Positions 33,176 to 45,860 of a DNA stretch of 64,000 bases are shown one piece after another. The position numbers were made by a program, and so were the translations under genes. The DNA comes from Opisthorchis felineus. Lineage: Eukaryota; Platyhelminthes; Trematoda; Opisthorchiida; Opisthorchiidae. The stretch is taken from assembly GCA_004794785.1 (NCBI GenBank), contig SJOL01009403.1:1764082-1828081 (forward strand), given 5' to 3'. Each line of letters begins with the position of its first letter. The stretch's first letter is position 1. The notes under the pieces are model-generated. The model was not told the origin of the DNA and searched no databases. It saw only the letters and a program-made list of their open reading frames with translations.

Positions 33176-35136
33176 TTCTGGCGCGGTTTGGCCATGAAGG
33201 TATTTCTATGAGATTCTGATGGGCTGCTTGGTCGTTGCATCGAACCACAGAGGGTAATTGCTTTTGTTGACAGAACCAAGAGGCTCGTTTTCGTAGACGA
33301 CTGCACCCTGAATTTCGCGAGCAGCCTCCCCGGATTAGGCGAGGTTAAGGTAGCTCATTCGCTTCGCGTTCGCACTGACTCCCTCTTCATCCGCGTGGTC
33401 AACTCGGTGTACGTCAGACTTTCATGTAGTCGTCGGACCCCTCGTAATTCCGAATGACGATCGCATCCTCAGTTAGGTCGACCGCTTTATACTGGGTGGA
33501 GCTAGAGGCTGGTAGTACTGTACTTTCAGAAGGGTCGACCATGATTGTCCTCCCCAAAACTGCCTCATGAAGTTTAAGCGCCGAGGCTCATTTTGTGAGG
33601 GCTGGCTGACCAGTGGTTGAGACTTGCAACAGACCCCAGCGTCTAGGTCAACGTCTGTGCCTGAGGTCAATGGATTACCCTTCATGTTCCTGCATAGTTG
33701 ACGTAGACCATCTTGGAACTTATGCCGTGGGCATGGGTTTCACCGATACGCACCTCTCGTCCCCTAGATACAGGTGACGATAAAACCGCATATGCTGGTT
33801 GGTTCGTGCAGATTAGGTTTGCCTCAATGCGCGCGTCACAGTCATTGGTTATTAGTGGCACTAACACAATTGAGCAGAGGCTGCAATCTTGGGTCGTGGT
33901 AGGTTCGGTCAGTGTGCTTTTAAGGCACAGTAACCTACAACTACTACCCGGCCGGCCAAAAGCTTAGGACCAGTCATTTTATCACCAAAATTAGATGTGT
34001 ATCGCGCTCCACCTCCAAAACCGACGTGACCCAGTCTTCGCGCCTCAAGAGGGCGGTCCTCGGTGTGCCATTTTGATAGCCAACTGACTCGGGATGGAGA
34101 TCGCTGGGTATTCCTTCAGAGAGAATTCGCTGTTAATTCTCGTCCCGGTCCCTACGTTCTTTGTGTTCGCACCCTCAAAAGCCTTCAAAAGCAATATCAG
34201 TTTCCCTTCAGGTATTCCGGTTAAAAGGGAACATTTGCACTGGTTTTTCCTTTCTCAAAGTTGGGATTTCGTCTCGCTTTTGGCAGATGTCCTGTTATTT
34301 TGTGGAATGCACAGAACCCCCCATGTAGAGGCAGTCGGGAGAACTGGACAGTTGGACTACCCGGTCATCCTTAAAAGCCGCACAATTGAAATGCTACCAA
34401 ACCAGGCAAGCACAACACCGCATTCCAGTATTAACATTCGGTGATCAAACGCTTTACCCACATTTGTTATGGCTCACCGATATTCTCAGCGGATATGGCA
34501 CACGGCGCCTCTAATCTTGACTGACTCATAAGTATTGGTAATGTGCAACTTTGTTTACTGGGTTTCTACTCATGAGGTTTCCTTCTGGTTTCCGTCCACA
34601 GAAGTTGCCATGAGCCCCTCCCTCGGAGAACCACTGGCCCACGGTGCTCCCATAGAGTACATACTAGACGGAGGACAAACTCAAAACCGATCCATGTCTG
34701 TGAATACGTGGGAACAAGTGAGGCAAAAGAGTGCAACAAAACTCACCTCAAGCATAGATTATACTACGAAACAAATGGAGGGCGTGAACTCAGTGACTGG
34801 TGAGTTGGGGAAGAATTCTTCAATATTATGGTATGTGTGCTATGGAAGCACCAATACTAACTTATATATCAACGAAAATCGCAAGCACCGTATGATACGA
34901 AATGCAGTATGCACGCTATGGGAGCAGCGTGGGACAGTGATTCTCCGAAAGTAGGGGTTCACGAGGATTTCTGTGCCCGGAAATCGGACAGAAGACACAT
35001 TAGCCAAAGCCCAGTAACCAATATTGTACATCGCCGATACGCACACATAAATCAACCAAAACGACAGGCCGGAATAGAACAAATTTACTCTCAAGGAGGG
35101 AAATGGAACCAATTTCGAACATGCCGCGGCAATTAG
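33176..35136. other. Unassigned stretch
   Basis: Open frames at 34094-34444 (+), 34535-34954 (+) and 33473-33685 (-) have no recognised motifs. The part at 33300-33700 is comparatively rich in CG dinucleotides and may be another repeat family, but no second copy was found in the window. Confidence 0.35.
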
Positions 35137-35965
35137 CCAGTTCATGGATTACGGATCACGGATTACGCATCACGGATTCACGGATTGATGCACAGGATCG
35201 ACGCTTTCGCCCAAGTTACCCGGGTCGTTTCCGTTCTTGTCGTTCAGCGGCTGCCATTCGCCTGAAAGGCACAAGCGAAAAAAGGGTGTAGAATCGCTCT
35301 TTAAGTTCTTAACCTAAAGCAGTAAGCTAGTCAGCCCATAAAAAAGCGTCTAATACTGCCTTAAACTGGGTACTAGATGTAGCGGGGCAACCGTCGGAGA
35401 AAGGTTATTCCACGCAACAACTACCAGAAATGAGAAAAAATATTGCATAATAAAATTGTGGGTTCTGAGCTTCAAAATCTTCTTACCTGTCCCCGCCGTG
35501 TGTTGGTTGGATCAATGGTGAAAAACCTGTTGGCCAACCTTGTTCAAACAAAGTAAAAGTAAGCAGTGGGTCTTCTCGGAGTTGACGATACTCCAGGGGA
35601 AAGGGGTCAAGCACCGCGAGACGCGTTTCACATTTAAGGCACACAACAATTTTCGTAGCAGCTCTCTGGACGCGCTCAATGAGGGTTACGTTCTTCTTGC
35701 GCCCTGAGTAGACAACTTGGTTGGTATATTGAAGGAGCGGTCTGACGCAGACCCCATAGCGTATTTGGAAGTCCATACGAGTAATATAGGAGAAGGTGTG
35801 CCGTATCATCCGTAGAACGGCGAATGCCCTTTGGGCCGATTTCTCACAGTGCAATGAGAAGGACATGTTTGAAGAGAGCCAGATACCTAAATCCTTTTTG
35901 GTATCTAGCTTCGTGATGTCTTCTGGTCCATTCTCACCATGCACGACATAGGCGTTCGCTGTGTC
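35137..35965 (-). mobile_element. CR1/Jockey-like element, 3' part, recent copy
   Basis: The minus strand encodes an open 170-codon RT C-terminal region: [24 protein letters not shown] in two stretches, then [60 protein letters not shown] and [22 protein letters not shown]. This is the standard end of flatworm CR1-like ORF2. The 3' tail is a short run of ATCCGTGA-like units (35140-35200). From about 35203 to 35965 it is almost identical to 52439-53190. Its 5' end stops abruptly at 35965 inside or against another copy of the same family, so it is 5'-truncated. Confidence 0.85.
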
Positions 35966-36490
35966 ACCTCCGACTGACGCACAGGATCTGGACATTTACT
36001 CAGGCTTTCCAGTCGGCTTTGTTCTTGTCGTTCATTGACCTCCGTTCACCCAAAAATGCACAAGCGGAAAAAGTGTCACCACTCCTTAAGTTCTAAGGGC
36101 TAGGTATTAAGCTTATCAGCGCGGTGACTCATAAAAAGGTACCCAAAAGTTATCTGAACTAGGTTCTAGATACAGCGTGGATAACTGTCGGTGGAAGGTT
36201 GTTCCATTTACCAACTGCCCAAAACGAGGAAAACTTTCGCCCAATGACTGCGCTCCCATATCGAAAATCTTACCATGTCCCCACGAAGAAAAACCCATCG
36301 GCCAAAACCTGCTCGAACATAGCGTAATTAAGTACCAGGTCAACTCGGGGGCGACGATAGTCCGGGGGAAGGGGTCTAAGCGTCCCGATACTGGGTTCAT
36401 TATCGAAGGATTCGAGCCTGGCAACCATCGCTTTAGCAGCCCCCATTAGACACCCTCATTAAGGGCGCACTCCTTGCTTGTCTGTCCTGC
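35966..36490 (-). mobile_element. CR1-like element, older copy abutting the recent one
   Basis: Starting with the 3' tail block GACGCACAGGATCTGG at 35975, the sequence aligns in order with the 35.2-kb copy: TTGTTCTTGTCGTTCA, GCACAAGCGGAAAAAG, CTTAAGTTCTAAGGGCTAG, GTCGGTGGAAGGTTGTTCCA. It then continues into a degraded coding part with CCTGCTCGAACATAGCGTAA near 36308. It is clearly older than its neighbour. The recent copy lies exactly at the 3' end of this one in the same orientation. Confidence 0.75.
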
Positions 36491-39400
36491 TCAATTTGGA
36501 AAATAAAATGTCAAGGCCGGTGTCACTACGTGACCGCCGAAACCGCCTCAAGGCTCATTGAGCCGTGGATTTCGTTGTCGCACATGGGCTTAAACTGCCG
36601 GGGCACCCAAAACTTGACGGAAGAACGAGTAAGGCTCCAAAACACTCTCTCCACAAAGGCCTAAATGTGATGCTTCAGCGGTTGGCGTAAGGCTGGCAGG
36701 GTAGGCTGATTAATCTAGGGAGCAATTTGTCGCTGCAACTGCCGAAACCGAGAGCACAAGTATCGTCTGTTAAAACACCAGACTTTGAACAAGGTGGTGT
36801 GGGAAATTTGCGCCTGTCGGGCTGACACTGTACAGGATAGCTAAATTGACTTGGTCCAGCCTGCTCGAGGTGGGCAATTCATCGGAACACTTTGACCTCA
36901 ACAAGTGTTCCCGTGTGTTCCTGCATGGATTTCGCTCGTCAGCCGATTGTCAAACTGTCAAACTGTCAAGCCACATGAACTCTTCATTTGGCACAACGTT
37001 TATGAAATAAATTCGGAAATTTTATTTGGTACGTGCTCTTATCTAAGACATGATCACCCGACGGTGCCAACCCAACCTTTGGTTATCGGGTGGACTTAAT
37101 TTATGTTATTTCCATGCCGTTCACGTGTGTCCCCAATAGTTTCTCCACAAGGATTCAAGTACCAAATTTTCACAGGAAACATCATTCCCAGTGGGATTCG
37201 TGAATTCCCCGTGCTGTGGATATACTCTGCAGCCTTTTGAGACCCTATAACTGGCCGTAATCGAACTGATAAGTGCTCCGCAGAATACAATTTGCTTCCC
37301 AGTACGCCACCCTGTGTCGTTGTGCCTGACCATATGGATGCAGCTTCTTTCACCGATGCACTCAGCCCATCTGAATGACGAGAAAAGGGCATTTGTGTTT
37401 GGAACAACAAAGTGAAGGTTCTCACTGATCAGAACCAGAAAACTGTATGTACGCACGACTGTGCACATGTGAGAACGCCGATAAATCTGGCATTTTTATC
37501 AGCCGGTTTTCTCTGACAAGAAGAGTTTGCACTGATTTTAAAAAGTCACGGGTCTGTTCGTAATGGATAAAACTACATTTTACGCTGTGCGGTTATCGTC
37601 GGCTTACCCGGAAAGACCGTCAAACGACATTTTTTACGGCTCTTTGGCCGTAGAACTAATGGATGCCGCACGACAATTCAGTTTTGCCTGAGCCGGGTCA
37701 AACCCGCCGAAGTCGCATTCCTGTGCACAGAACGTGATGAAAACACTCGTGAGACAATCCACTGTCTTAATGAGAATCATACCTTACACTGAATGGGTGC
37801 GCGATTATAAGTTTTTAGAATGAGCCGTGATTTCGGAGGAGCGAGGAATGCATATGTCGCCTCCAGAAAGATCAAGGAATTTGTCGGACAATGCCGGGTG
37901 ACATAAGGTATTGCGCCTCATGAAACGGCTTTTGAAGGAAGGTGCAAGAGTTGCCACAGTCGTCCGCAGTGTCTAATATTTCACCGCAGTGGAGTGTAGA
38001 CGATTTAATCAAGATAGGTCAAACATTTTAGCATGGCGTACTAGTCGCCCCGTACTAAGAACCCTGGTAGGTTACTGAAAATTTTTGCGCTTACCTTCGC
38101 AGCGTGTTGTGCTATTGGGAACTGAGAGAAGTTTTATTTTAAAGATAGATTATTATGTTTTTCGATGCATCTGAAGAGGAATGTTTTTTGCCTCAGCTTC
38201 ATGTTGTAAGAGACGCAGGGTAAGTTTTTATTCCAAAGAGGCTCGGCGAACTGCCCAATCTCAATCTAGGATGGTCGTATGATCAGACGTTCCTAGCTTT
38301 TTCAACAACAGCTTCGAATGTGTTATCACCGAAATGGAAATCAATCACTTCTGAGATACTCTTTCGGCAGCTAGACGGGTCACTCAGTAATACTATTGCT
38401 CTATGGGAGAGAGCTTGTTTTTCCATATTTCCAGATTTACACTGGGGTGCCTCAACGAGACAGGGTATCGCTACGGCATGCTGAGATTCTACTTGCTTGT
38501 GGGATAATTTTTCAGATGGCACTGACTAGATAGTGCGTTTGCTGTCAGCGTTGTTCAACTGAAAACCCTTCGCGGTCCTTATGAGTTGGAATTAGGTTTG
38601 TCTGTCGGCATACAAAATGATACATCAAACTATGGTTCGTGGCTACTGTAATGTCGTACCGTGGGCCGGTGTGCGCAAGCTCTGACAGTCTGTTCACGCT
38701 TCTGTCATGTTATCGCCCCAAGCTCACTGGATGGTGTGTATTATCTTACCGTAATTTTCCAGAAGTCAACAAGTGCATTCTACTCAGACAACGAAACAAA
38801 ACGCGATAAAAAGTATATAATACCACCACCGTGTTTTCTATTGCGTTCAACAAGTATCACATCGCAACCTATAACAGTTTTGCCGTAATCTATTCTCCTG
38901 GTACTGTGATACTCTGCACTGGTAAAGAATTCCTTGACAATGATCCGTTCTTAGTGACTTGGGGCTCAGATTTTTGGCTGATCGTGACCCTGTAAGCGAA
39001 ACTCTTATGTAATGGTCTACATATTCAAAGTTCAGTATTTCTTTTTTACCACGTTACATGTCAGCGTACCCGGCAAATACCCCCAAACAAGTGTGAACCG
39101 TGCCCCTGTGCGCCGAAGACAGGCTGAATTCCGCAACCAACATTTCAGTGGCCCGTCATTTCCCTACATGCAGAACTATTTGGCATATCAGATGACTTTT
39201 TTATCACTACGATGTTGCAACAAAATTAACCAATTCTAAGTTTGTGTAACTGACTGTCAGGCACTCACTGTGGACACCTAAAATTATAGTGGGCCGTAGT
39301 GATACGGGACATCGCGAGAAATAACAAGGTTTGCTGACCGTTATGGCAAGGAGTTTGGCTCTCAAGATATGTAAAACTACCGTCCCAAGTTTTTTCAACT

Positions 39401-41780
39401 TTTCACTGGCCCAAGGAATAGTGAAACCGGTGATGTGCAGGAGGCTGTTTATATGTTGGAGAACTTCCCACAGATGCAGAACGTGTCCGCTTTTGCTCAA
39501 TGATGATGGGCGTACTCTTCCACGCAGTAGCATAGGTGAAACACAGAGCCAACGGAGAAGAATACTTTGTTGTACAATTACTCATCGTGTCAAGCATAAG
39601 TTTTATCACTTTTTATTTGTCGACAAAGTGAGGTGCCACGGCCACAACGAGTAGCTTGCTTGTCAGACTGAGTCACATTTTTGCTAATTCACCAGCATGT
39701 TGGTGCTTTTCGAAATAGGCCCCCTCGTCAGGCAGATTTTTACTGCAAGGGCAGTGCTGGCCTTGTAATAAAGCACCGCAAAACGGACACACCATGTTTA
39801 TTGTTCAGAAACGTTGGTGACACTATCCTGTCGTATTTCATTTATGCTTCCCGCTAAATCTGACTTGTCAGCTAACAACAGGGTCCTCAATATCCGACAG
39901 TCAGAACTATTTCACGGACAATGCGATGTTTGCCGAGTTTTTCCTCTTCTGATGAAAGTCCACGCCCATTGAATAATAAGAATAAAGTATCCTACTACTT
40001 TTTGGTATGAGTATTTTTTTAAGCAAAGATTTTCTACTAGTAAACATCTCTAGTTGGAAAACAGGGTGTAACAAAAATGTTAACTTAGCGAAAAACTCTA
40101 TAAGCCAGAAAGCACAGCACGTTGTGGATGTTTTGATACCTAGAGTAAGGTACATAATTTTCTATAGTGCCCTCTGACGCAAAGTCTTCTGCTCGCGCAC
40201 CTATGCCTAGTGAAATGGTTGCACCAGTCCTTGCGACCAACAAGCCGCTATCCGAGGAGCCTGAAGCAAAAACACTCGCAAACTTCTGCTAACTTACACA
40301 AAAGCGCATGAGCGTAATGTCGTTTTGACTTGACGTTTACTCACAGAGTTCCAGCGAGCTGGGGAAATAGCTCCTTCAAACTGCTTGGTATCGTCCTGGA
40401 TAAAGTAAACCATTCTTTATGAACTTTAGTTCGCCGCAAAGGGGTAGCTTTAGGTAATATGCATTTCGCTGATGGCAGCAAGTAAATGTCAACTGAGTCG
40501 ATAGTGCGAGTGCAAGCCATGTTCATTTGTATATAAAACTTTGCATACGCACCATTCCTAATCACTGATAAGCCTAAAACGCTTGGTTAAAATTTCTCAG
40601 AATTACTGATTGAGATTAGACGCAGCTTGCGGCTAGCAACATAAACTTGCTAGTAATATAAACTTGGTCCGTGTGCACGACCATCACGCCAGGCGGGGCT
40701 CAAGACGCCCAGTCGGTTAACGAGGAACAGCATACTTGTCTCACGCTGTCCAAGTTAACAGCCCTGGCCCATGGCGAAACGAACCTTCGATGCGTAGCTT
40801 TCCTCCTCCCCTTAGTCAGCTTAGAAAAGTGAATCTCAGAAGTCGAACGTTACGAATAATTATATTTTGTCCGGCGTTTTGTCAATTACGCAGATTCTTG
40901 TCTTCCAGTTTTGAAGACTTTTGGGTTGTTTCGTCTAATTCAACCCCGATTCCGTGAAATGGGCAGAAAGATGAAAACAGTGTCGGTTAATTTATAGAGC
41001 ATCAAAACACCGGTGACTATCATAAGGAACTGTTCCAACTGCCTAAATCCCTTGATAACTCGAGATTTCGGACAGGAAATCACCTTATAGCGTTTTGGTC
41101 ACACGGTTCTCCAATGCAGTGATAAACATTTACAACAATAAACATACTTTCGGTGTTCGCTGTTGGTCTGGCTGCGATTAGCCTGGCAATTAACTTGTGT
41201 TGATGCCAACAAGGTGGCTGATTCCATACAATACGCAAGGCGAAACTAAATACGCAGAAATAATCCTAGACTTTGAGGTGACTCCTACCGACGGTGCTCG
41301 TCTCTGTTCTGAGGTTGCATGGTTGTGTCCAGTTTCCCGTTGGCAAATCTCGATGACTGTCTGAATGAGCTTCTCAGGAAAACTCTTTAAAAATACTGAA
41401 GTTCCCTAATTTTACCGGGTAACCTTCCCCATGAGTAGGGGTCACCCCCTGGTTGACAATATTTACCCGAAGACAAATAAGTTTCATTATGCTCCCCAAG
41501 AGCTCATCACTATCCTTCCCCCTAGAACTTACTCAGTTACCACGGTTCAGCCTTTGCAGTGGCACCAAAGATTCAGTGATGCTGTCAGGACAGGCCGAGC
41601 CTTGGAAGCACACCCAAAATTACTCTGAAACCGTGGTTTGAAAAAGGAAAACTTTAACATAAAATGTTAGCATTTGATGGTAATCATTCGGGCCCTTAAT
41701 ATCTCCTCGCATGTCCGGAGTTTCGTTGGAAGCTATTTAAAAGTACTGAAGGCCCGCTGCGGGTGTGGGATTCATATTTT
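36491..41780. other. Long unassigned stretch (5.3 kb)
   Basis: No recognised gene, RNA or transposon domain was found. The largest frames, 37096-37425 and 37121-37468 on the minus strand and 39331-39654 on the plus strand, are overlapping or opposite to other open frames and have no domain. Composition does not change noticeably. Confidence 0.4.
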
Positions 41781-42300
41781 TAATGGCTGTCATGGCTGAG
41801 CACGTTCTGTCCGTGAGGGCGGCGGATGAGTTTGTAGGGAAGTTAGCTCGTCTACGTTTTTTCTTCCTCAATGCATTTCAAACCGCTTTGAGAGAGTATA
41901 TGACCAATAATTTCGTAGTTTTCGTCCGCATAAACTCCAAAAAGTGCAGGAATTCGATACTTTTGTATGAAAAAGCGTTCTGCCGTAGTAGCAGACGTCC
42001 CTACAGACGAAGTCAAGGCCGCGGAATTCCTCGCAGCTAGTAAGTTTATTGTTAGTTGTGTGTACCCGGTAGCACACGTTGTACTGGTTGTCCGGCAAGA
42101 TTCCATGTTCGCCGGTACCTTGACTAATTATTGGTTACGTCGTACCACCTGGAGCACAATCATCCACGCAACAAGTTTATTTTTGACAGGCTCTCCATCA
42201 ACCGGCGCTTGACAAACGATGAATTTGAGTGTGGCACTCTTTTGAAGTATGGTGCTCCGTCGCCGGAGATTTGGCAATACGTTGCTGGCCATTTTGGAAA

Positions 42301-42498
42301 GGTAATAATAATAATGTTTATTCCCAACTGGTGGGTGGCATGCCGTCAGGCATGATCATAATATTACAGTCAAAATAAAAGTATGACTGAAGGGTTGCGA
42401 GTACAGGGGACTGCGTAGAAAAGGGGCAGCGTCATAACCGGTGGGCGTAATACGATATGATAATAATAGGTTTCATTTCCCGACATGTAGATAGCATG
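42301..42498 (-). mobile_element. ATT-tailed retroelement ends inside the MULE (two pieces)
   Basis: Directly after the MULE codons for HFGK comes GGTAATAATAATAATGTTTATTCCCAACTGGTGGGTGGCATGCC. A similar block starts at 42457 (ATGATAATAATAGG, TTCATTTCCCGACATG) and runs into the gap. On the minus strand these are sequences ending ...AATAAACATTATTATT, which is how CR1- and RTE-like elements commonly end. A third copy is at 47842. They interrupt the transposase between its DNA-binding and DDE parts. Confidence 0.6.
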
Positions 42499-43188
42499 NN
42501 NNNNNNNNNNNNNNNNNNNNNNNNNNNNNNNNNNNNNNNNNNNNNNNNNNNNNNNNNNNNNNNNNNNNNNNNNNNNNNNNNNNNNNNNNNNNNNNNNNNN
42601 NNNNNNNNNNNNNNNNNNNNNNNNNNNNNNNNNNNNNNNNNNNNNNNNNNNNNNNNNNNNNNNNNNNNNNNNNNNNNNNNNNNNNNNNNNNNNNNNNNNN
42701 NNNNNNNNNNNNNNNNNNNNNNNNNNNNNNNNNNNNNNNNNNNNNNNNNNNNNNNNNNNNNNNNNNNNNNNNNNNNNNNNNNNNNNNNNNNNNNNNNNNN
42801 NNNNNNNNNNNNNNNNNNNNNNNNNNNNNNNNNNNNNNNNNNNNNNNNNNNNNNNNNNNNNNNNNNNNNNNNNNNNNNNNNNNNNNNNNNNNNNNNNNNN
42901 NNNNNNNNNNNNNNNNNNNNNNNNNNNNNNNNNNNNNNNNNNNNNNNNNNNNNNNNNNNNNNNNNNNNNNNNNNNNNNNNNNNNNNNNNNNNNNNNNNNN
43001 NNNNNNNNNNNNNNNNNNNNNNNNNNNNNNNNNNNNNNNNNNNNNNNNNNNNNNNNNNNNNNNNNNNNNNNNNNNNNNNNNNNNNNNNNNNNNNNNNNNN
43101 NNNNNNNNNNNNNNNNNNNNNNNNNNNNNNNNNNNNNNNNNNNNNNNNNNNNNNNNNNNNNNNNNNNNNNNNNNNNNNNNNNNNNNNN
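42499..43188. other. Assembly gap (690 N)
   Basis: The run of N begins inside an ATT-tailed repeat piece and ends at TCGGACAGAGG. Any open frame drawn across it is an artefact. Part of the MULE and its inserted element is hidden here. Confidence 0.99.
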
Positions 43189-45860
43189 TCGGACAGAGGA
43201 TACGCATATTCGTGGCAGCTGGATATGGGTTAGACGGAGAGATTGACATAGATAGAGTCAGGCCGATGCGGAGGCACGGAGCTTTTCTGTCCAGTAGGGG
43301 AACCATGTAGATGTAGAACGCGGAAATGCCAGATCGAATGAATAACAGTCGTGCGGGGCGTTTGCGCAACTACAGCCGAAGTTGAAGCTTGAGAAAAGGG
43401 TGTGTGCAATAATCGCGTCAAATGCCGACCCCCATTGTTAGGTAGGTCGGTGGTTACATTTAATTTGGTTTCTTAGACGACATCTCCTCCATTATAGCCA
43501 AGCCTCGAGAATGTGGACGCATACTTTTGGTGGAAGCAGAGGGTGGCCGTTTTAGCCAAGTGTGCTTTCCGCGCACGCAGCAGATCGCACTCTTTCGACG
43601 TTTCCCTGACGTACTAATCGTTGATGCTACGCACGGGACCATCCGTCTTGGGTAAATAATTTTAGAGCCTCTGACGTTCACTGTTAAGGCACAAGCCATA
43701 TACATTCTTTTCGACGGATGGCATGGGCATCGGTCTACCCGTAATGTATGCCTTTGTTGAAAGCGAGCATTTTGCGCCTTTGCGCAAGCTGTTATGCTTG
43801 TTCAAGGATATGATGGGTGGACAATATTCGGTCAAAACGTTCGTCATGGACAAGATGACGTCGCAGATGCGGGTCGCCAAAGCTGTGTTCGGCTGCGATA
43901 TAATGTCGTGCTATTTTCACGCACGACAAGCCATCCGGAAGAACGTACGTTTCAGTGCGTTGCTGTAACTCGTACGGACGATTTCTAACCGCAGCCGTCA
44001 CATATTCCACCGCATGGCCCCCGTTGATAACACAGATGAGTAAGTGACTCTGCACCGGACATTAATCGCGTAGGTTTCGCCACGATTTACAGATCCTGTG
44101 GAGAACCGACCCCGGGTTTGTCTCCCATTTGAGTGCCCACTCACTCGAAAGTGGCCATTCATGCACAGCGTGGGTCGGTAAATTTCGGGATTGTGACCAA
44201 TAACCGCCTGGAGAACGCCAACGGGCGTTTGAAGAGGCGCGTGCATCACGCCGATAGCCTGGAGCACGCCATCCAGAGGGTCTCTCAGCACAGCGGATGG
44301 CTCATGCTCAAGTTTGAGATGCACACCACTTATTACTGTGACCACCGAGAAATTTGCGAGGGAGACAGCTACGTTTTACGTGTGGTTTCCCGGATGACGA
44401 CGTATGCCGCCGATCAATTTCTCAGGCACACTAGAACGTGCACGCCAAATCTAACGCACCGTCAGACTCCTCGCTTCAAGTTGAGGAAACCATTGTTAGT
44501 AACAGTTGGCTTGTGGTGCAAATCCCAAAATGTTCTCAGACGGTTAACACCTCGGCCGGAACCTGCACGTGCACCTTTTACTAATCTATGTGGCTACTCT
44601 GTGGACACCTATTCTCAGTATTCAGCGGCCACTCGTTCCCATGCGGTAGGTAGATTAATCAAACATACAGTGCCTTTGCCAATTTCCAATCCGTCAACTG
44701 TGGCTTGCAGAATATTACCTACCAGAAGGGGGTATACCTCTATCTCTGGTTCCAAAGCCACAGCCATCACCAGTAGAAGGCTTGCACAAGCAGCTGGAAC
44801 GGTTGGTTGGCAAACTGAAGCTGCTGGAGCTACGTAAGGCTGCTAGATGCATGAAGCATCTGATTGTTCAAACGCAGCTGATGTTACGTCAAAATTCAAA
44901 CACTGCAAGGGACAGTAAGCCTGCGGTGTTGGAGGACATCCGTCCTCAACCTAGTGGGCGTTCTACGTCGACAGACAATTTTCCCTGTGGTCTCGGTGGC
45001 CAGCCAACTGACCCTGCTGGTTGCTGTTGTCCGCGAGATTGACTACCATATCACCGTTATTGCTGCGGCAACGAGCCTTGCCCATTTTGTGCAGAAGATC
45101 TTCAGATGCGTCCACCAGGTGAGTGCGCACGTATCAATTATACTATCTCCTTTCAGTTGCCGGTCCGTCGCGCAAACTCAGTCTTCCGTCCATCAAGCGG
45201 TCAGCTAAAACAGCATGTCTTGATGTGGATCTTGATCGGTCCATGGAGGCCCAGCCGAATCTGGCCCATAAGGCTGACGCAATAAAACTATTCTGCCCAA
45301 CTTCGGAACATATGGAGACCGGTAATTTGAGGCCTAAGTACAAGCATACGTTTTGTAGACCTTGCTTTCGAATCCCGGGATGACGAGGGTTTTGTCTGGT
45401 TGCTCACCCAGTGACCTCCCCGGAGGCATCATTTAGAGCCACGTTTGGGCAAGATTTCATCTGATTTTATGGGGTGCAAATCATCCACAAGAAGTAAGGC
45501 AGCTTGCAAGACAGCCCCGTTTGACTCTCTTTAGCATCACATTGCGTTGCGTCAAATGCTGAGTCAATGGACCCGGACAATCCCCACCGAGTAGATATTG
45601 ATCCCTCATTGCCGATAATGGGAACTATGAAGCACTAGGAAGGTAGGAAATAAAATTCAATTAAAGTAAGATGCCTAAATGCTGTTACCGAAGATTGATT
45701 GATTGTGCATTTTCCCTTTCAGAATCCTTGTCCCGTGGAGTTGATCTTCAGAAAAAGAACACTGGAGTAACTACCAATTACGCTTGCATCGGCGAATCCA
45801 ACGGAAAAAACGCAATTCACCGACGGTGTTTTCGTAAGTTTATGGCTGGCGCATTGTTAA

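Larger units (their letters stand above)
41783..45383 (+). pseudogene. Mutator-like (MULE) transposase with SWIM zinc finger, broken
   Basis: Blocks in order on the plus strand match a MULE transposase. An N-terminal FAR1/FLYWCH-type DNA-binding part at 41783-42300 ends VTSYHLEHNHPRNKF. After an insertion and the assembly gap, the DDE domain resumes with RFPDVLIVDATHGTI (about 43600-43645, first Asp), GMGIGLPVMYAFVESE (43720-43767) and FVMDKMTSQM (43839-43868, second Asp), then the CYFHARQAIRK block. NFGIVTNNRLENANGRLKR (44178-44234) follows. A SWIM CxC...CxH finger lies at about 44564-44612, and a Cys-rich C-terminus (CCGNEPCPFC, about 45060-45090) follows. A TAA stop at 44582-44584 lies inside the SWIM finger, and the frame changes several times. 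A 38-bp GT-AG intron at 45119-45156 is plausible. The element is a relic of a cut-and-paste transposon. Confidence 0.82.

Noticed and set aside
37096..37468. Two overlapping minus-strand frames as a gene or protease domain
   Set aside because: No conserved catalytic motif could be seen and the two frames exclude each other.
42457..43369. Long open frames on both strands across 42.5-43.4 kb
   Set aside because: They consist almost wholly of unknown bases in the assembly gap and have no coding evidence.
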